A stretch of 64,000 nucleotides of DNA from positions 32,137 through 96,136 of the IMG/VR virus record IMGVR_UViG_3300031857_000069. One strand, given 5' to 3'. The notes below the pieces were generated by a model. It made no database searches and was not told where the DNA came from. It worked only from the letters and a program-made list of their open reading frames with translations. The DNA comes from a virus. A program made the position numbers and the translations under genes. Positions 1 through 7,334 of the stretch are shown here, one piece after another. Every line of letters starts with the position of its first letter. The first letter of the stretch is position 1.

Positions 1-3
1 TAT

Positions 4-11
4 TATAAATA
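4..11 (+). promoter_or_regulatory. T4-type late promoter (TATAAATA)
   Basis: An exact TATAAATA octamer lies 25 bases before the ATG of the first gene. T4-like phages use this element with their gp55-type late sigma factor and it needs no -35 box. The same octamer stands before the second homing endonuclease gene, gp8 and the gene at 55533. Confidence 0.6.
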
Positions 12-35
12 GTATCAGTCACGCCAAGACTTACA

Positions 36-509
36 ATGAAAGTATCACAACACCCCCTATATCATACTTGGAATGGTATGATACGCAGATGTAAAGATCC
101 AAAAAATATAAACTATTCAGAGTATGGTGCTCGTGGGATAGAAATTTTTGAAGAGTGGTCTGAAAGAGGGTTTCACGGCACCACACAAACTCCGCCAGGT
201 TTTATAAAGTTTCTAAAATATATTGATGAAAATTTGGGTGAAAGACCAGAAGGATATTCTATTGATAGAATAAACAACAACTCTGGATATATTCCTGGCA
301 ATATAAGATGGGCAGACAACTCTACACAAAATATAAATCGCAGATGTCCCAATGGTGAGTTGAGAAATATAAAAAAAGTCCCATCTGGTAAATATCAAGT
401 CAATATGTGGCATAAAAAGATTAACTACTATGTTGGCACTTATGATACGATAGATGAAGCAATTATTGCCAGAGATTGTTATAGAAAAATGTTACAAGAG
501 ACAACTTAA
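36..509 (+). CDS. HNH/AP2-type homing endonuclease
   Basis: 157-residue predicted free-standing homing endonuclease. Residues ~8-105 carry the phage pattern HxxWxxMIxRC, then YGxRGI, then RPxGYSIDRIDN-like (here SIDRINNNSGY) and NIRWAD, an HNH-type nuclease core that would cut DNA at a cognate site. Residues ~112-155 (GKYQV, VGTYDTIDEAI, ARD) look like an AP2-type DNA-binding domain, a pairing common in phage homing enzymes. It has its own late promoter and ends three bases before the next gene. The gene it invaded lies left of the window. Nuclease activity is inferred from family pattern. Confidence 0.8.
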   Translation: MKVSQHPLYHTWNGMIRRCKDPKNINYSEYGARGIEIFEEWSERGFHGTTQTPPGFIKFLKYIDENLGERPEGYSIDRINNNSGYIPGNIRWADNSTQNINRRCPNGELRNIKKVPSGKYQVNMWHKKINYYVGTYDTIDEAIIARDCYRKMLQETT

Positions 510-512
510 CCA

Positions 513-716
513 ATGAAATCCTATCAAGAGTTTATAGCAGAAGAAGAAAAGTCTTCTAAGGAAACAGCAAAATATCAAAATCATCCGAAGGGCAATGAGA
601 AGTGCTCCAATTGTAATATGTGGAGACCACCGAATGCCTGTACCGCAGTAAAAGGAAAGATTGCTGCCGATGGTTGGTGCAAGTGGCATCAGTATGATAG
701 AAAAAACAAAGATTGA
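513..716 (+). CDS. capsid-targeted small HiPIP-like Cys protein
   Basis: 67 residues. The N-terminus MKSYQEFIAE closely matches the T4 capsid-targeting sequence (recalled as MKTYQEFIAEA on internal proteins), with an I-x-E site after which the gp21 prohead protease could cut. The rest has four cysteines, C31-x2-C34-x8-C43-x12-C56, ending in GWCKW. This order and the Gly-Trp-Cys-x-Trp ending resemble high-potential iron-sulfur proteins, but it is shorter and the spacing is not exact. A zinc knuckle is the alternative. I infer a head-packaged, injected metal-binding protein. A consensus promoter overlaps its stop codon. Confidence 0.65.
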   Translation: MKSYQEFIAEEEKSSKETAKYQNHPKGNEKCSNCNMWRPPNACTAVKGKIAADGWCKWHQYDRKNKD

Positions 717-741
717 CAAACTGCCCTAGATACCCTATAAT
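713..741 (+). promoter_or_regulatory. consensus sigma70 promoter
   Basis: TTGACA (713-718), 17 bases, TATAAT (736-741): a perfect housekeeping-type promoter overlapping the end of the previous gene and 21 bases before the ATG at 763. It should be read by host RNA polymerase at once and drive the long operon that follows. Confidence 0.85.
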
Positions 742-762
742 ACCTGCATATACTTTCTGATT

Positions 763-966
763 ATGAATTATCGTCCTTATAGTATGGAATGGAGTCGGAG
801 GAGATACCTTGCCGAAGCAATCCAGAAATACTTTGATACTGATGCCTCTCTGGATGTTGTGCTGGACGATATTGTAGGTGTATTGGAAGAGAATGTAGAG
901 CACCACAAGAGTCGTGCCGAAAGATTCCAAGAAGTATTAGATGGTCTGAAGTCGTTACCTTACTGA
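763..966 (+). CDS. hypothetical protein, first gene of operon
   Basis: 67 residues, directly behind a perfect sigma70 promoter, so an early gene. It has an Arg/Tyr-rich N-terminus (NYRPYSMEWSRRRYLAEA) and an acidic middle (VVLDDIVGVLEENVEHH) that should be helical. No family recognised; not membrane, no cysteines. The next gene starts two bases after its stop. Confidence 0.65.
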   Translation: MNYRPYSMEWSRRRYLAEAIQKYFDTDASLDVVLDDIVGVLEENVEHHKSRAERFQEVLDGLKSLPY

Positions 967-968
967 TT

Positions 969-1253
969 ATGAAACTCATTCAATTTGGCGAAAGAAACGA
1001 CTACGGAAAAGAATGGTATATGACTCTTTGTACTGGAAGACGATATTCACTACTTCAACTTGCTTTTGATTATGGAGAGTATGGGAAATGGATTGAATTT
1101 CCTTATCTTCAAATCTCTATGGGATATGGAAGACTATTCTCCTTTCTATTTTCTATTGGTCGGTTAGGTTTCACTTTTGATATTTGTGGTCGTAACTGGC
1201 GTGATGAATTGTTTTACCGTGCAAGAGATTATATGAAGTTGAAAGATGGCTAA
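969..1253 (+). CDS. hypothetical protein, paralogue of the 3220 gene
   Basis: 94 residues, no family recognised. It aligns with the product of 3220-3483: both open MKL, then have YGKEW, an RR pair, a run ending in W/DY, a P-x-x-Q-x-SIG-like segment and F-x-FD near the C-terminus. Two divergent copies in one operon suggest an old duplication. The stop overlaps the next ATG by 8 bases. Confidence 0.65.
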   Translation: MKLIQFGERNDYGKEWYMTLCTGRRYSLLQLAFDYGEYGKWIEFPYLQISMGYGRLFSFLFSIGRLGFTFDICGRNWRDELFYRARDYMKLKDG

Positions 1254-1596
1254 AAAACTAAACTGGTTTGAATATTACTTTGGTCACTGCTTCCAAACTG
1301 GTTGGAGAGAGATGTGGAATAACTTCAAGATGTGGAGAGACCTCATCAGTGGAAACTATAAGGACTATGCTCTACTTCCAACTGATGACCCATATGAAGA
1401 ATGTTACCAGTGGTTTTGGACAAGTATCAACCTAGATGAAACCTACCCCAAAGAGTTTCTTGAGTACCTGATGGAAATGTGTGATAGAATTGATAGAGGA
1501 GAAGAAAAGGTATATCCACTTGATGAAGATTTCTTTGACCGATTGAAAGACCTTACTGATGGTATTGATGTTGATTTAGATGAAGAACTTACCTGA
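1246..1596 (+). CDS. hypothetical acidic protein
   Basis: 116 residues. Aromatic, Trp-rich N-terminal half (NWFEYYFGHC, WREMWNNFKMW) and strongly acidic C-terminus. Soluble, no recognised domain. It is the last gene of its segment: about 135 bases without a convincing gene follow and hold a promoter module. Confidence 0.65.
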   Translation: MAKKLNWFEYYFGHCFQTGWREMWNNFKMWRDLISGNYKDYALLPTDDPYEECYQWFWTSINLDETYPKEFLEYLMEMCDRIDRGEEKVYPLDEDFFDRLKDLTDGIDVDLDEELT

Positions 1597-1650
1597 TAAA
1601 CTACAACTTGATATAATGTGGACTGTTGCCACCTCATCCAGTATTGAAAC

Positions 1651-1693
1651 TGGCACAAAACCCCAGTACGGGTTCGCCCAGATGCTGTATGAT
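1651..1693 (+). promoter_or_regulatory. box-type phage promoter module
   Basis: TGGCAC (1651-1656), 31 bases, TATGAT (1688-1693). Box and spacing match about fifteen other modules in the window. A start of transcription near 1700 rules out ATGs before it and supports 1734 as the start of the next gene. Confidence 0.6.
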
Positions 1694-1733
1694 TACCTTG
1701 CAGACACAAAACCCCGTGTTGAACTTGGACCTT

Positions 1734-2006
1734 ATGAACCTCAAAGAAAAGAAAGCACTTCTCAAGAGACTTGAAACTGCTTATAATACCTGTATGGATT
1801 GTGGACGAACCTATGGTGTTTATTCGGTAGGTTGTTCTTCTGTTTATACGTCAACCTGTGATGTGTGTGGTGAAACCAAACCTATCACAGAGACCCGTGA
1901 CTTTGCTTACTTCATTACTGGAATTCGTAAACTCAAACTAGAGATTGAAAATGAAAAGAGTAACCGTAAGACCCAAAAGCAGCAAGGCGAAGAACCGTCT
2001 GTGTAA
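1734..2006 (+). CDS. hypothetical zinc-finger-like protein
   Basis: About 90 residues from the ATG at 1734. An in-frame ATG at 1626 lies upstream of the predicted transcription start and encodes a low-complexity extension, so I reject it. The product has CMDCG, then a Cys about 11 residues on, then CDVCG: a likely structural zinc site. The C-terminus is Lys/Glu-rich and helical. No named family. The next gene starts inside its 3' end. Confidence 0.6.
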   Translation: MNLKEKKALLKRLETAYNTCMDCGRTYGVYSVGCSSVYTSTCDVCGETKPITETRDFAYFITGIRKLKLEIENEKSNRKTQKQQGEEPSV

Positions 2007-2151
2007 TATGATGGGCAACAATCCTGTTTGTATTGTTGAGCAAGACAAGGGTGATGGTATGATGTTTCTTGCATCCGAGAATCAGAAATACTTCTTCTGG
2101 GTCAATGTAAACAACGATTGTCATTGGGAATGTGATTGGGAGGTATTATGA
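1951..2151 (+). CDS. hypothetical protein, paralogue of the 24077 gene
   Basis: About 66 residues from the ATG at 1951 (a TTG six bases upstream is the alternative). It shares S-x-KAKNR, a central (V/I)EQ-x-KG, FL-x-S, FW and N-D-x-x-W with the gene at 24077-24265, 22 kb away. It overlaps its upstream neighbour by 56 bases in another frame. Function unknown. Confidence 0.65.
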   Translation: MKRVTVRPKSSKAKNRLCNMMGNNPVCIVEQDKGDGMMFLASENQKYFFWVNVNNDCHWECDWEVL

Positions 2152-2321
2152 ACTACTTGTGCTTGGTTGATGGTCTGGTAGAATATGGGAGCACAAGTCT
2201 CTCTGACTTCGCACACTATCAACTGATGTATGCCGAAGAACACCAAGATGCTGATGTTCAGTACCTGACTCTGACCGATGAAGAGTATGATGCTATGTTC
2301 CCTTGTGAGGAAGAAGAATGA
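2148..2321 (+). CDS. hypothetical small acidic protein
   Basis: 57 residues. The ATG at 2148 overlaps the previous stop (ATGA) and follows GGGAGG at Shine-Dalgarno distance, so it is preferred over in-frame starts upstream. Acidic C-terminus ending CEEEE. No domain recognised. Confidence 0.65.
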   Translation: MNYLCLVDGLVEYGSTSLSDFAHYQLMYAEEHQDADVQYLTLTDEEYDAMFPCEEEE

Positions 2322-2500
2322 AACCTAAGTTTTATGTCATTTTAGAACAGGCAATTGAAGAGGGTGTGCGTCAAGGATGGCATCGGGCACACAAACATGT
2401 AGAAAACCCCAGTGAAGGTGCTGTGATTGAGCATATTGAAGATGCTGTGATGTCTGCGATTCACGAATACTTTACTTTTCCTGAGGACGAATACCAATGA
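2318..2500 (+). CDS. hypothetical small protein
   Basis: 60 residues, ATGA overlap at both ends. Helical profile with an internal GWHRAHKHVENPSEGAVIEH segment rich in His. No family recognised; no membrane segment. Confidence 0.6.
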   Translation: MKPKFYVILEQAIEEGVRQGWHRAHKHVENPSEGAVIEHIEDAVMSAIHEYFTFPEDEYQ

Positions 2501-2787
2501 GTTTTTCTAAAACTGTTTCTGTTGTTGCTGCCCTTGCTAGTATTTTTAGTGTGGGTCTTGCAAGTTGGAAGATTTCTGAGGATATTAAAAACGCACAAAC
2601 TGCTCCTCTGGAACAGACTCTGGAACAGAAAATCCAAGAACTTGAAAAGAAACTAGAAGAACCAGCACAACCAGCACAACCAGTTGAGCAAGTGGCACAA
2701 CCTCAAGTGCAAGCAGTTCAACAACCCGTTATACTACCTCCAGTAGCACCACCCCCTGTGCCACCTGAACAACCTACAAATCCATGA
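2497..2787 (+). CDS. membrane-anchored coiled-coil, proline-rich protein
   Basis: 96 residues in three parts. A hydrophobic N-terminal helix (VSVVAALASIFSVGLASW) acts as membrane anchor or signal. A Leu/Glu/Lys coiled coil follows (EQTLEQKIQELEKKLEE). The tail is a Pro/Gln/Val repeat with PVAPPPVPPEQP. This is the shape of a periplasm-spanning or envelope-tethered protein; an inner-spanin role is possible but unproven, as no outer partner is seen next to it. Confidence 0.65.
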   Translation: MSFSKTVSVVAALASIFSVGLASWKISEDIKNAQTAPLEQTLEQKIQELEKKLEEPAQPAQPVEQVAQPQVQAVQQPVILPPVAPPPVPPEQPTNP

Positions 2788-3233
2788 AAACCTACACTCT
2801 CACTATCACAGAAGAACAGGCACGGGCACTGCAATATGCTACTGATGTACTCCAACGAGTTCAGTTGGGGCAGTGGGAAGAGATTGTGGATTGGTTGCCT
2901 CTTAAAAAACCGACTGATTATACCAAACTTCACGAAGACACACGCACGATTGGCAATATTCTTTGCAATCATATGGTAGATGATATTGATTGTCCTCAAG
3001 TTTCTTTGGGTATTGGGCATCCAGACCTTCCCAAGAATAATGGAGTTCTTTATGACCTTCACTGTGTTATTCGTAAGAAACTTTCTTGGGAACGGGCAGT
3101 AGAAGAAGGTATTATTGAGAGTGAGGATTCGGAAAGAAAGTGGCCTGAAATGATGCAGGTATGCTATGATGACCCTATGAAATGGGGACACGAACCCCTT
3201 GCTAAAATGGAGAGGATTGATGAAACTCTTTGA
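2784..3233 (+). CDS. conserved cyanophage hypothetical protein
   Basis: 149 residues, opening MKTYTLTITEEQARALQYA. This resembles hypothetical proteins I recall from T4-like cyanophages. Helical N-terminal third, then a mixed region with CNHMVDDIDCP. Soluble; function unknown. ATGA overlap with the previous gene; its last 14 bases overlap the next start. Confidence 0.7.
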   Translation: MKTYTLTITEEQARALQYATDVLQRVQLGQWEEIVDWLPLKKPTDYTKLHEDTRTIGNILCNHMVDDIDCPQVSLGIGHPDLPKNNGVLYDLHCVIRKKLSWERAVEEGIIESEDSERKWPEMMQVCYDDPMKWGHEPLAKMERIDETL

Positions 3234-3483
3234 CTATGAAACCTATGAGGACTATGGGAAAGAATGGTTTCTCCAAGTTCTCTCATGCCGCAGATTTGCT
3301 CTGTTGGATATTACTCTCCAATGGGATGATTATGGATGTGATGATTTATTCCCAGCATTTCAGTTGAGTATTGGTTCCAGTCATTTGTTCGGTGGTTTTA
3401 TCCGATACAAACGATTTCAATTTGATTGTAGTATAGTTGATTGGAAACCAAGAGACCTTCGTTGGTATAAAGAACACAAATGA
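3220..3483 (+). CDS. hypothetical protein, paralogue of the 969 gene
   Basis: About 87 residues from the ATG at 3220, which follows GGAGAGG at good distance; an in-frame ATG 21 bases upstream has no such site. Shares YGKEW, RR, QLSIG and F-x-FD landmarks with the product of 969-1253. Function unknown. Confidence 0.7.
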   Translation: MKLFDYETYEDYGKEWFLQVLSCRRFALLDITLQWDDYGCDDLFPAFQLSIGSSHLFGGFIRYKRFQFDCSIVDWKPRDLRWYKEHK

Positions 3484-3671
3484 CGACTAGGGCACAAGAA
3501 CTCCTAGATGCTTCTATGGAACTCACATTGCGACCACAGAAGGATGACCGCAAGAAACTGATTGCTTTTATCATCAACGAAGCAGCAGCACGACTTTGTA
3601 CTGATTGTGGAGAACTTCAAAGTCCTGTTGATGTATTGTATGAACTTGCCAATGAGGTAGAAGCACTATGA
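3480..3671 (+). CDS. hypothetical small protein
   Basis: 63 residues, ATGA overlap on both sides. Helical, opening with TTRAQELLDASMEL, with a single LCTDCGEL motif (one Cys pair). No known family. Confidence 0.6.
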   Translation: MTTRAQELLDASMELTLRPQKDDRKKLIAFIINEAAARLCTDCGELQSPVDVLYELANEVEAL

Positions 3672-3913
3672 GTAGAAAAAACAGAGCACAACAAGTAATG
3701 AATGAGTATTATAGTAAGTTGGGTCCAGGTCCAAATTATTATGATAATGCTGCCGTTGCTGCTGCTCTCCGTGAAGTAGTGGAGGGTCTCAATATTGAAC
3801 CAGACCCTGACCGAGAATTGAGTATGGAAAAAAATTATTTCATCAAGGGACAGAAGTGGGTAAAGGGTGCTATACTGCGTCTTGCTGATGAGTTGGAGGA
3901 CGATGAACTCTAA
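3668..3913 (+). CDS. hypothetical small protein
   Basis: 81 residues; basic N-terminus (MSRKNRAQQ), acidic C-terminus (LADELEDDEL). Overlaps both neighbours by a few bases. No domain recognised. Confidence 0.6.
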   Translation: MSRKNRAQQVMNEYYSKLGPGPNYYDNAAVAAALREVVEGLNIEPDPDRELSMEKNYFIKGQKWVKGAILRLADELEDDEL

Positions 3914-4098
3914 TGGTTGAGAAAGTAAAGTTTGTAACTGTTACACGAACTATTGACATCACAAAAGGTATTCATTACCTTGATGCTATTGATGAGAATG
4001 GGTATCACTGGACAGCAGAAATGGATAACAGACAAGAGAAGTGGTTAGTGTATACAAAAGTGTGGACTAAAGACCCTCAAATGCCGTATGATATATGA
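3913..4098 (+). CDS. hypothetical small protein
   Basis: 61 residues, ATG sharing a base with the previous stop. Predicted beta-rich (KFVTVTRTIDITKG, HYLDAIDENGYHWTAE). No known family. Confidence 0.55.
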   Translation: MVEKVKFVTVTRTIDITKGIHYLDAIDENGYHWTAEMDNRQEKWLVYTKVWTKDPQMPYDI

Positions 4099-4316
4099 AA
4101 AACTATCGTATCAAAAAAGTCACAGACGGACACTCAACCAGATATTACCCACAACACAAAAGATTTGGATTGTTCTGGTATAATATATTTGTAGATGAAT
4201 ATAGGGATGGTGATTATTCTACATTTGAAGAAGCACAGTGGCACCTTTGTAACTTCTTGAGGAAACCTGTGATAGAATACCTTGACTTTGATTGTGATTG
4301 TGGAGAACCTCTGTGA
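4095..4316 (+). CDS. hypothetical small protein
   Basis: 73 residues; basic aromatic N-terminal half (RIKKVTDGHSTRYYPQHKRFGLFWYN) and an acidic Cys-containing end (FDCDCGEPL). ATGA overlap upstream, GTGA overlap downstream. No known family. Confidence 0.55.
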   Translation: MKNYRIKKVTDGHSTRYYPQHKRFGLFWYNIFVDEYRDGDYSTFEEAQWHLCNFLRKPVIEYLDFDCDCGEPL

Positions 4317-4525
4317 CTGAACCCATTCGTCTATGTAAGGATTGTAAGCACTACAAGAAAGATTGGTGTGCTCGTATTACTGGATATGGAGACACATTTG
4401 ACTTATGCCTCAATCCTCATCTGTCTGGAAATGTTGTGACTGGGAAATCTAATGGTGGTTTTTGTGATAATATGAGAAAGTATCACGGATGTGGAATGGA
4501 AGGTAAGTATTGGGAGGCAAAATGA
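4313..4525 (+). CDS. cysteine-rich small protein
   Basis: About 70 residues from a GTG at 4313 that overlaps the previous stop and follows GGAGA. Contains LCKDCKHYKK, WC, LCLNPH, GFC and GCG: seven cysteines in a treble-clef or zinc-ribbon-like order. The CKDCKHY...CLNP pattern recurs in short phage proteins of unknown function. Probably binds zinc. Confidence 0.6.
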   Translation: MTEPIRLCKDCKHYKKDWCARITGYGDTFDLCLNPHLSGNVVTGKSNGGFCDNMRKYHGCGMEGKYWEAK

Positions 4526-4686
4526 CTGAAAAGTATTACTGCGATTACCCAACAGAACCTATTGGTGGTGATAATCCTTATTATCGTTGTTCTTATTGTA
4601 AGATTAGTGATCCACAAATCAACGGATACTTGGAAAATCACGAAGAATGGTGTGAGTATCGCATAAAAATGGAGGCACGGAAATGA
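4522..4686 (+). CDS. C2HC zinc-finger-like mini-protein
   Basis: 54 residues (MTEKYYCDYPTEP... ending EARK). Contains CSYC, then about 13 residues on NHEEWC, i.e. C-x2-C-x13-H-x4-C, a classic C2HC zinc-knuckle order. The ATG lies eight bases after GGGAGG; its stop overlaps the next ATG. The neighbouring gene is also Cys-rich, so two putative zinc proteins are co-translated. Confidence 0.6.
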   Translation: MTEKYYCDYPTEPIGGDNPYYRCSYCKISDPQINGYLENHEEWCEYRIKMEARK

Positions 4687-5270
4687 CTGAAATTGAAAAA
4701 ACAAAAGCAGAAATTAAAGTGCTTGAAAAGAAACTCTCTTTCCTTGAAGAACTGGAAAAAACAAAATCACCAGTAGAAGAAGCATATAAAGATTGGATGG
4801 GTGTGTATCCTCCAACTAATCCAAGTGTTGATAATATTTTTGATATTAGGTGGAGAGCATTTCAAATGGGATATAATGCCTCAAAAGAAAAGAAAGTGAG
4901 TGAAAGTTTCCAAGCAGGTTATGAGTTTGCTTATCAACAAAATGTGAGTGAGTGGGAACCAACTCCACAAACACCAGAGCAAGTTGCTGATGGATTGAAA
5001 GGAGCATTCAGGGAAGCAGTCAAGCAAGGTGTAGTTTCATCTTCTACTAAACCACAAAATCTTACTGATTTGATTTATGATTGGTGGGAAGATGTATTTA
5101 CAACCAATAGTAATGATGATATGGAAACTTCTATTGAGGATTTGGTAGATAGGATTGAGTTGTTCTTACCGAAAGAACAATCTTCTGCTGGTTCTCAAAA
5201 TGAGTATGTTGAATGCACGGTAGATGGTTTCAACGATTGTCTCAAGAAAATTAAGGGGAAACTACGATAA
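4683..5270 (+). CDS. hypothetical protein with N-terminal coiled coil
   Basis: 195 residues, large for this operon. Residues ~2-28 form a coiled coil (EIEKTKAEIKVLEKKLSFLEELEK). The rest is mixed and acidic with FQMGYNASKE and FQAGYEFAYQQN, which look like an internal repeat of an F-Q-x-GY-x motif. No catalytic motif seen. Confidence 0.65.
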   Translation: MTEIEKTKAEIKVLEKKLSFLEELEKTKSPVEEAYKDWMGVYPPTNPSVDNIFDIRWRAFQMGYNASKEKKVSESFQAGYEFAYQQNVSEWEPTPQTPEQVADGLKGAFREAVKQGVVSSSTKPQNLTDLIYDWWEDVFTTNSNDDMETSIEDLVDRIELFLPKEQSSAGSQNEYVECTVDGFNDCLKKIKGKLR

Positions 5271-5464
5271 TGCCATTCTTTCCCGACTGCTATGATGAGT
5301 GGGGGCTTTATAAGTTTACCTACGATGGAGACCACAAGATGTATGAAATGCTGTTTGAGGGCACAGAAGAAGAGTGTCGTCAGTATGCTTACGACAACTA
5401 TACTGATAAGGAGCAAACTAACATGTGCCTGATGGATTGGGAAGCAAGGGAGTGGAGTGTATGA
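5270..5464 (+). CDS. hypothetical small acidic protein
   Basis: 64 residues, Asp/Glu/Tyr-rich (FTYDGDHKMYEMLFEGTEEEC). ATG overlaps the previous stop (TAATG). No known family. Confidence 0.6.
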   Translation: MPFFPDCYDEWGLYKFTYDGDHKMYEMLFEGTEEECRQYAYDNYTDKEQTNMCLMDWEAREWSV

Positions 5465-5730
5465 CCCATGAGGAAATGCTAGAAGTTGCCGCACAACGAG
5501 AAGCAGAAAACAAAGCCTTAGAATCACTTGGAATTGATTATGGTGATTTTGAGGGTGAAGACGATGTAGATTATTATGCACCGAATGGTGATTACATCAA
5601 GTCTTATCCACTTATCAATCGTGTAGAAGTGATTGGTAAGAATGGACGAGAGTTTGTTCAATATGACTGCTCTAATGTTCAAATATCAGAACAAGATGAA
5701 GGACGTACACTCAAGGTATTTTTATCATGA
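5461..5730 (+). CDS. hypothetical acidic protein
   Basis: About 89 residues from the ATG at 5461 (ATGA overlap); an in-frame ATG 36 bases upstream is less likely. Helical N-terminus, then an acidic DYGDFEGEDDVDYY stretch and a beta-rich C-terminus. Function unknown. Confidence 0.6.
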   Translation: MTHEEMLEVAAQREAENKALESLGIDYGDFEGEDDVDYYAPNGDYIKSYPLINRVEVIGKNGREFVQYDCSNVQISEQDEGRTLKVFLS

Positions 5731-5996
5731 GACTCATAGACCGATATAACGAATACTACAACGATGAATGTGCTGCTGCTCCTTGGGGTTCTCTTACCAG
5801 CATGGAACATTTGCAGGCAACCACAATTCGTGCTGTGCTTTATGCCTTTGCCCGTAAGTATAATATGAAGGAGAGTATTTCTGTAGAAGATTTGAACAAC
5901 CTTGCTGACCTGATTGAAGAACAAGGAAACGAAAGCAACAAGAGGCATGAGACAGTTATGAAAGTGGCACAAGAGCACTCCACAGATGCCACTTGA
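5727..5996 (+). CDS. hypothetical protein ending in promoter module
   Basis: 89 residues, mostly helical (MRLIDRYNEYYNDEC, LNNLADLIEEQ). Its last ten codons contain the upstream box of the next promoter module, so coding and regulatory sequence overlap. No known family. Confidence 0.6.
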   Translation: MRLIDRYNEYYNDECAAAPWGSLTSMEHLQATTIRAVLYAFARKYNMKESISVEDLNNLADLIEEQGNESNKRHETVMKVAQEHSTDAT

Positions 5997-6007
5997 TGCC
6001 CTATAAT
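5965..6007 (+). promoter_or_regulatory. box-type phage promoter module
   Basis: TGGCAC (5965-5970), 31 bases, TATAAT (6002-6007). The box is one arm of the inverted repeat GTGGCA-N17-TGCCAC (5964-5969, 5987-5992). No -35 consensus. Transcription would start near 6014 and serve the gene at 6034. Confidence 0.75.
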
Positions 6008-6033
6008 AGTCTCATACACAAAGGAACTCCCTA

Positions 6034-6270
6034 ATGCCTTTCTACACAAAACTTCCTGGAACTGATGTGCTCCGCAGTAAGATTGATGTCTTCACGATGT
6101 CTGACCCTGATGATGAAAAGATTTTTCATCGGGTAGAACTTACAGTAGATAATGCTGGTGTCTTCATTACTTCCTGTGAAGGGGGTGCTCGTGAGGATAT
6201 GAGTATCGCACAGAAGGATTTGGCAATCGCAGTTGCCCGTGCTATTCTGGAAGCATACGGAGAGGTTTGA
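6034..6270 (+). CDS. hypothetical protein
   Basis: 78 residues, first gene behind a promoter module. Beta-rich middle (FHRVELTVDNAGVFITSCEGG) and helical end (KDLAIAVARAILEAYGEV). No family recognised. Confidence 0.65.
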   Translation: MPFYTKLPGTDVLRSKIDVFTMSDPDDEKIFHRVELTVDNAGVFITSCEGGAREDMSIAQKDLAIAVARAILEAYGEV

Positions 6271-6566
6271 TGACTTATTCACTCAACCAAGAAGCAAAAG
6301 CATTCTCATACACAAGAGAAGAACTCTTTAAGTGTATCACGAATATCGTAGCACATCCTCATAAAACCATCACAGAGCACGACCAATCCCGTGCTCTTGC
6401 AATTATGGTGGTGATTGATGATTACTACACCAATTATGTTCAAAGTGATAATAATGGTGGGTATTGTGTCTATGAATGTGATGCTACTGACCTCACTGAT
6501 TTTGTAAGGTTCAAACTTGGTATTGGAGATTATGATGCCGTTGATGTTTATGAGGTTTTGAAATGA
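6270..6566 (+). CDS. hypothetical protein
   Basis: 98 residues from the ATG at 6270, which follows GAGAGG and overlaps the previous TGA. Helical N-terminal part, then YYTNYVQSDNNGGYCVYECDATDL. No family recognised. Confidence 0.6.
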   Translation: MTYSLNQEAKAFSYTREELFKCITNIVAHPHKTITEHDQSRALAIMVVIDDYYTNYVQSDNNGGYCVYECDATDLTDFVRFKLGIGDYDAVDVYEVLK

Positions 6567-6787
6567 CAGAAGACCGCAACGATTTTCCAAAGGAAGAATG
6601 TAAGAATCCCGATGAGATTATCGTGCGGGATATTGATACATTTCATATGGAAGTGATGGGTCCTGATAGTGTGTGGATTGGGATTACTCGTAAAAATGGA
6701 CAGATTGATCACTTTAATGTTATAGTGAAAGGTAAGAAGTTAAGCACCTTATGGTCTCCTAATACAGGTAATCTAAATGAGATTTGA
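6563..6787 (+). CDS. hypothetical small protein
   Basis: 74 residues, ATGA overlap upstream, 11-base overlap downstream. Acidic N-terminus, then a beta-rich body (DSVWIGITRKNGQIDHFNVIVKGKK). No known family. Confidence 0.55.
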   Translation: MTEDRNDFPKEECKNPDEIIVRDIDTFHMEVMGPDSVWIGITRKNGQIDHFNVIVKGKKLSTLWSPNTGNLNEI

Positions 6788-6989
6788 AAACCCAACAAAA
6801 TGGGAACTCTTCCTTGATGGTTTCCATAACTTCTGGTATGCTTTGGATAGTTATGATACTATTGAGCACTTTCCAGATGATTTTTGGGAAGCACTTTCTT
6901 ATGGTTGGATGCAAGAATATATTTTTCCTTATGATGACCCATTCAATCGCACTATTTCACCTGAACGTAAGTTGAGGTTAGGGCAGTGA
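6777..6989 (+). CDS. hypothetical Trp/Asp-rich protein
   Basis: 70 residues, aromatic and acidic (WELFLDGFHNFWYALDSYD, FPDDFWEALSYGWMQEYIF). Recalls conserved cyanophage hypotheticals. The overlapping ORF in another frame has weaker composition and is discarded. Confidence 0.6.
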   Translation: MRFENPTKWELFLDGFHNFWYALDSYDTIEHFPDDFWEALSYGWMQEYIFPYDDPFNRTISPERKLRLGQ

Positions 6990-7162
6990 ATGAGAAATCT
7001 AAAATATTCTATAACATCTGGTGCTGTGCATACCAACGCAGAGCATTATATAAAGGCACTGCTAGAGAGCACCGAGAGCACGAAACTATCCGTATGTGTC
7101 TTGATATGAAAGATGTAAAGTTCTACCAATTTGATACAGAAAAACCCAAACACTTGAACTAA
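6986..7162 (+). CDS. hypothetical small basic protein (GTG start)
   Basis: 58 residues from a GTG overlapping the previous stop (GTGA). Contains CCAYQRRALYKGTAREHREHET; basic and His-rich. Fills an otherwise empty gap in the operon, which supports it. Confidence 0.5.
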   Translation: MNEKSKIFYNIWCCAYQRRALYKGTAREHREHETIRMCLDMKDVKFYQFDTEKPKHLN

Positions 7163-7163
7163 A

Positions 7164-7334
7164 ATGAATGATGCACATTATGGTTGGGTAATCAATACTC
7201 ATTATGATTGGATCAATATGCTCACTCGAATGGAGCAGAAGAAACCACAACGATTTGAAGAGTTTCAGTATTCACAACAGACAATTTATCATCACCTAGA
7301 TAAGTTGCAACACGAACAGCATCTTTATGACTAA
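7164..7334 (+). CDS. hypothetical small protein
   Basis: 56 residues, ATG one base after the previous stop. His/Gln/Tyr-rich (MNDAHYGWVINTHYDWINM, YHHLDKLQHEQHLYD). Its stop lies inside the start of the next gene. No family known. Confidence 0.5.
   Translation: MNDAHYGWVINTHYDWINMLTRMEQKKPQRFEEFQYSQQTIYHHLDKLQHEQHLYD

Noticed and set aside
1580-1774. 64-codon ORF
   Set aside because: Covers the 1651-1693 promoter module and runs into the gene at 1734 in another frame; no conserved look.
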